Positions 5,751 through 7,475 of a stretch of DNA of 7,475 nt are shown piece after piece. The DNA is from an uncultured Catenibacterium sp. (GTDB lineage Bacteria > Bacillota_I > Bacilli_A > Erysipelotrichales > Coprobacillaceae), in assembly GCA_900540685.1 (NCBI GenBank), contig UQGS01000074.1, positions 1-7,475 on the forward strand, given 5' to 3'. A program made the position numbers and the translations under genes. Within the stretch, counting starts at the first letter, position 1; each line of letters opens with the position of its first letter. A model generated the notes under the pieces. That model searched no databases and had not been told where the DNA came from. It saw only the letters and a list, made by a program, of their open reading frames with translations.

Positions 5751-6175
5751 GAATACTAATTGATGGAGATGCAACACCAGATATTGAAAAAATCGCTTTT
5801 TTGTGTGATAAATATGATATAAAGATGATAGTGTATTGTGATATGAATCATTTCTTTGATTATGAATCCGTTGTGATATGTGATCAGGGGAATGATAGTG
5901 TTGATTATGCCATCTTAAGAGATGCAAAGAAGGGTGATCTTGTGATTACACAGGATTATGGTGAAGCAGGTATGCTTCTTACTAAAGGTGCGATTGTTGT
6001 TCATCCTTCAGGGTTTATTATTGATACAGATAATATAGATACACTCCTAATGACACGCTATATCAACACAAAGATGCGTAAGCATCAACATGTCAAAGGA
6101 CCAAAGAAACGTACACAAGAAACAAGAAAGAGATTTTTAGAAACAATAGAGGGGATTATAAAAGATGAAATATAA
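5747..6175 (+). CDS. YaiI/YqxD family protein (DUF188, UPF0178)
   Basis: This 142-residue soluble protein belongs to a widespread bacterial family of unknown function, which I recall as being placed near PIN-like nuclease folds. Family landmarks are IDGDATP (5-11), the acidic segment CDQGNDSVDYAIL (45-57), GDLVITQDYGEAGMLL (63-78), and the basic tail with GPKKRTQETRKRFLETIEG (118-136). Asp6, Asp8, Asp46, Asp50, Asp53, Asp64 and Asp70 supply the acidic residues one would expect for a metal site, though no activity can be claimed. The usual DADACP is IDGDATP here, so a commonly conserved cysteine is threonine. Its start lies in an ATGA overlap with the rhomboid stop and has only a weak upstream purine site, which suggests coupling. 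Confidence 0.9.
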   Translation: MRILIDGDATPDIEKIAFLCDKYDIKMIVYCDMNHFFDYESVVICDQGNDSVDYAILRDAKKGDLVITQDYGEAGMLLTKGAIVVHPSGFIIDTDNIDTLLMTRYINTKMRKHQHVKGPKKRTQETRKRFLETIEGIIKDEI

Positions 6176-6983
6176 GTTAATCGCATTAGATTTAGATGGT
6201 ACATTAAAGAATTCAGAAAATAAAATTACTGATGAAACACGTGAGACACTTATTAAAGCACAGCAGTTAGGTGCTACAGTTGTACTTGCATCAGGTAGAC
6301 CAACACCTGGTTTAAGACATGAAGCAGCAGCACTTGAATTAGAAAAGTATGAAGGTTACTTATTATCATTCAATGGTGCTAAGGTCATGGATGCCAAAAC
6401 AAGACAGACTATGTTTGAACAGCGTTTGACTGTTGAACAGGCTAAAAAAGCATATGATGAAGCAAAGAAACATAATCTTGCGATTATGACATATTATGAT
6501 GATGCTGTTTATACTGAAGATGTAGATGATCAGTATGTCAATATTGAAGGACGTATTAACGATATCGAAATTAAAAAGACTGAATCTTTTAAATCAATTT
6601 TAAGAGATCCTATTAATAAAGTATTATGTACAGGTGATCCTGAACATGTGGCTTCTATATTAGAAGACTATAAGAGTGCATTCCCAGGTTTAAGTATTTA
6701 TCGTTCTGCACCATTCTTTATTGAAGTCATGGCACCAAATATTGATAAAGCAGCTTCTTTAGATAAGCTTGTGAAAATGCTTAACCTTACAAAAGAAGAA
6801 GTCATTGCCTTTGGTGATGGATTCAATGATTTATCATTAATTGAATATGCAGGCTGTGGTGTCGCTATGGCTAATGCAGTAGATGAAGTGAAAGAAAGAG
6901 CCGATGTTGTCACTTTATCTAATGATGAAGATGGTATTGCCTATATGTTGAAGAAACTAGAGGAGGAATTAAGAGATGAGTGA
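6165..6983 (+). CDS. Cof-type HAD-family phosphatase
   Basis: This 272-residue cytoplasmic hydrolase should dephosphorylate small molecules, as related YidA/Cof enzymes do with sugar phosphates, flavin nucleotide or PLP; the true substrate cannot be read from sequence. The HAD motifs are complete: motif I ALDLDGTL (7-14; nucleophile Asp9, acid/base Asp11), motif II LASGR (41-45; Ser43), motif III Lys195 in IDKAASL, and motif IV FGDGFNDLSLIEYAG (216-230; Asp218, Asp222). The region from about 82 to 190 forms the C2-type cap. The length is normal. GAGGGG lies about 10 bases before the ATG, and the start overlaps the YaiI-family gene by 11 bases. It shows no special tie to its neighbours beyond co-transcription. 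Confidence 0.94.
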   Translation: MKYKLIALDLDGTLKNSENKITDETRETLIKAQQLGATVVLASGRPTPGLRHEAAALELEKYEGYLLSFNGAKVMDAKTRQTMFEQRLTVEQAKKAYDEAKKHNLAIMTYYDDAVYTEDVDDQYVNIEGRINDIEIKKTESFKSILRDPINKVLCTGDPEHVASILEDYKSAFPGLSIYRSAPFFIEVMAPNIDKAASLDKLVKMLNLTKEEVIAFGDGFNDLSLIEYAGCGVAMANAVDEVKERADVVTLSNDEDGIAYMLKKLEEELRDE

Positions 6984-7155
6984 AATGCCTAAAGATCCAG
7001 TGATGTTACTTAGCTGGTTAAATATGAAACTTAGAGACCAATACGAAGATCTTGCAGACTTATGTTATGACTATCATATTCCTATGCAGGAAGTCGTAGA
7101 TAAGATGGAAGCTATTGGTTACCATTACACATACAAATCAAATCAGTTCAAATAA
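6976..7155 (+). CDS. Small DUF4250 family protein
   Basis: This 59-residue protein begins MSEMPKDPVMLLSWLNMKLRD and continues with an acidic helical part (DLADLCYDYHIPMQEVVDKM, 26-45 approximately), ending YTYKSNQFK. The pattern PKDPxMLLSxxNxKLRD, then a second helix, then IGYxYxxxxNQF matches DUF4250, a short family of unknown function in Firmicutes and Bacteroidetes. The protein looks soluble and mostly helical and may act as an adaptor or DNA/RNA-binding helix bundle, but nothing in the sequence proves this. GGAGG stands nine bases before the ATG, and the gene overlaps the HAD gene by eight bases. It is last in the operon, and its stop codon is inside the terminator stem. Confidence 0.88.
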   Translation: MSEMPKDPVMLLSWLNMKLRDQYEDLADLCYDYHIPMQEVVDKMEAIGYHYTYKSNQFK

Positions 7156-7181
7156 GAGTGTATAACCACTCTTATTATTTT
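7151..7181 (+). terminator. Terminator of the five-gene operon, overlapping the last stop codon
   Basis: AATAAGAGTG (7151-7160) pairs perfectly with CACTCTTATT (7167-7176) around the loop TATAAC and is followed by ATTTT. The TAA stop of the DUF4250 gene (7153-7155) is inside the ascending arm. Ribosomes at the stop would therefore cover part of the stem. Confidence 0.85.
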
Positions 7182-7258
7182 GCCTAAAATTTGTCTTATT
7201 TAGAACCAAAATAACGCGATAACGTTAAAAATATAAATATATGGAGGAAAAATAAAAA
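7182..7258 (+). promoter_or_regulatory. Upstream region of the threonine ammonia-lyase gene with a possible operator
   Basis: TAACGCGATAACGTTA (7212-7227) has inverted arms TAACG and CGTTA and also a direct repeat ATAACG (7211-7216, 7219-7224), so it may bind a dimeric repressor. TATAAA at 7232 could be a -10 box, but no -35 box is at the right distance; TTGTCT at 7191 is too far away. GGAGG (7243-7247) lies 11 bases before the start codon, a slightly long spacing. A promoter is expected here because the previous operon ends in a terminator. Confidence 0.4.
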
Positions 7259-7475
7259 ATGTTAGAGCTAAAAGATTTTGAAGAAGCAAAAAAGAGAGTA
7301 GACGAAGTGATCATTCCAACACCTTTGATCTATAGTCCAGCCTTCTCTAAGGAATGCAGAAATGTGGTTTATATCAAACCAGAAAACTTACAGAGAACAG
7401 GCGCATTTAAGATTAGAGGCGCTTATAATAAGATCATGAAGATGGATGATGAATCCAAGTCTAGAGGACTTATTG
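7259..7475 (+). CDS. Threonine ammonia-lyase (threonine dehydratase), 5' part only
   Basis: The first 72 codons are present and the gene runs off the window. The protein is a PLP-dependent fold-type II enzyme; threonine ammonia-lyases turn threonine into 2-oxobutanoate and ammonia. Evidence is the segment IIPTPLIYSPAFS (18-30), followed by KPENLQRTGAFKIRGAYNKI (40-59), where Lys51 in the FKIRGA motif should bind PLP. This motif separates the family from cysteine and tryptophan synthase relatives, but serine dehydratase and serine racemase homologues share it. Whether this is the biosynthetic IlvA form with an ACT regulatory tail or a short catabolic TdcB form depends on the missing C-terminus, so no symbol is given. 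No isoleucine-pathway gene is visible in the window. Confidence 0.88.
   Translation, partial: MLELKDFEEAKKRVDEVIIPTPLIYSPAFSKECRNVVYIKPENLQRTGAFKIRGAYNKIMKMDDESKSRGLI

Noticed and set aside
5736..5927. Minus-strand open frame rich in His and Tyr inside the DUF188 gene
   Set aside because: The biased composition is the reverse reading of Asp- and Ile-rich codons of the real gene.
6698..6913. Minus-strand open frame inside the HAD phosphatase gene
   Set aside because: It covers the conserved C-terminal HAD motifs on the other strand and has no ribosome site or motif.

Overview
The window looks like chromosome from a low-GC Gram-positive (Firmicutes). The base composition is AT-rich, Shine-Dalgarno sites are strong (GGAGG, GAGGTG), leucine is mostly TTA, TGA is read as stop, and housekeeping genes are separated by compact intrinsic terminators. 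The IspF start (RIGQSIDIHQL) and the presence of a DUF4250 protein fit gut Firmicutes, possibly the Erysipelotrichia. That lineage guess rests on recall, not a search. No mobile element, CRISPR array, rRNA or tRNA was seen.

Layout. Positions 1-180 hold no convincing gene. They carry the hairpin terminator of something upstream, a long AT-rich inverted repeat and a probable convergent terminator. Positions 178-1994 (minus strand) are a two-gene operon: an OmpR/VanR-type response regulator followed, with a 4-base overlap, by a VanS-like sensor kinase with a very small extracellular loop. Positions 1995-2150 form a divergent control region. Its plus-strand half is a strong pyrG promoter whose predicted transcript begins GGGC and folds at once into a terminator. 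This is the arrangement expected for CTP-sensitive attenuation by reiterative transcription, as known for Bacillus subtilis pyrG. Next come pyrG (CTP synthase, 2151-3752), a terminator, and ispF (MEP-pathway isoprenoid synthesis, 3816-4292) with its own promoter and terminator.

A second promoter at about 4336-4365 starts a tightly coupled five-gene operon (4390-7155). It encodes a membrane-anchored protein with three Ig-like repeats, a rhomboid protease, a YaiI/YqxD-family (DUF188) protein, a Cof-type HAD phosphatase and a 59-residue DUF4250 protein. All four junctions overlap (4, 4, 11 and 8 bases), and the operon ends in a terminator whose stem contains the last stop codon. The window closes with the 5' end of a threonine ammonia-lyase gene (7259 onward), preceded by a possible operator.

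How they work together. PyrG and IspF are linked through CTP, because IspF acts on a cytidylylated intermediate made with CTP, but here they appear to be separate transcription units. The Ig-like protein and the rhomboid are both membrane proteins, translationally coupled and separated by no spacer, so a functional partnership is plausible but unproven. Most of the window is ordinary core genome. The items most worth a second look are the pyrG leader and the Ig-like/rhomboid operon.
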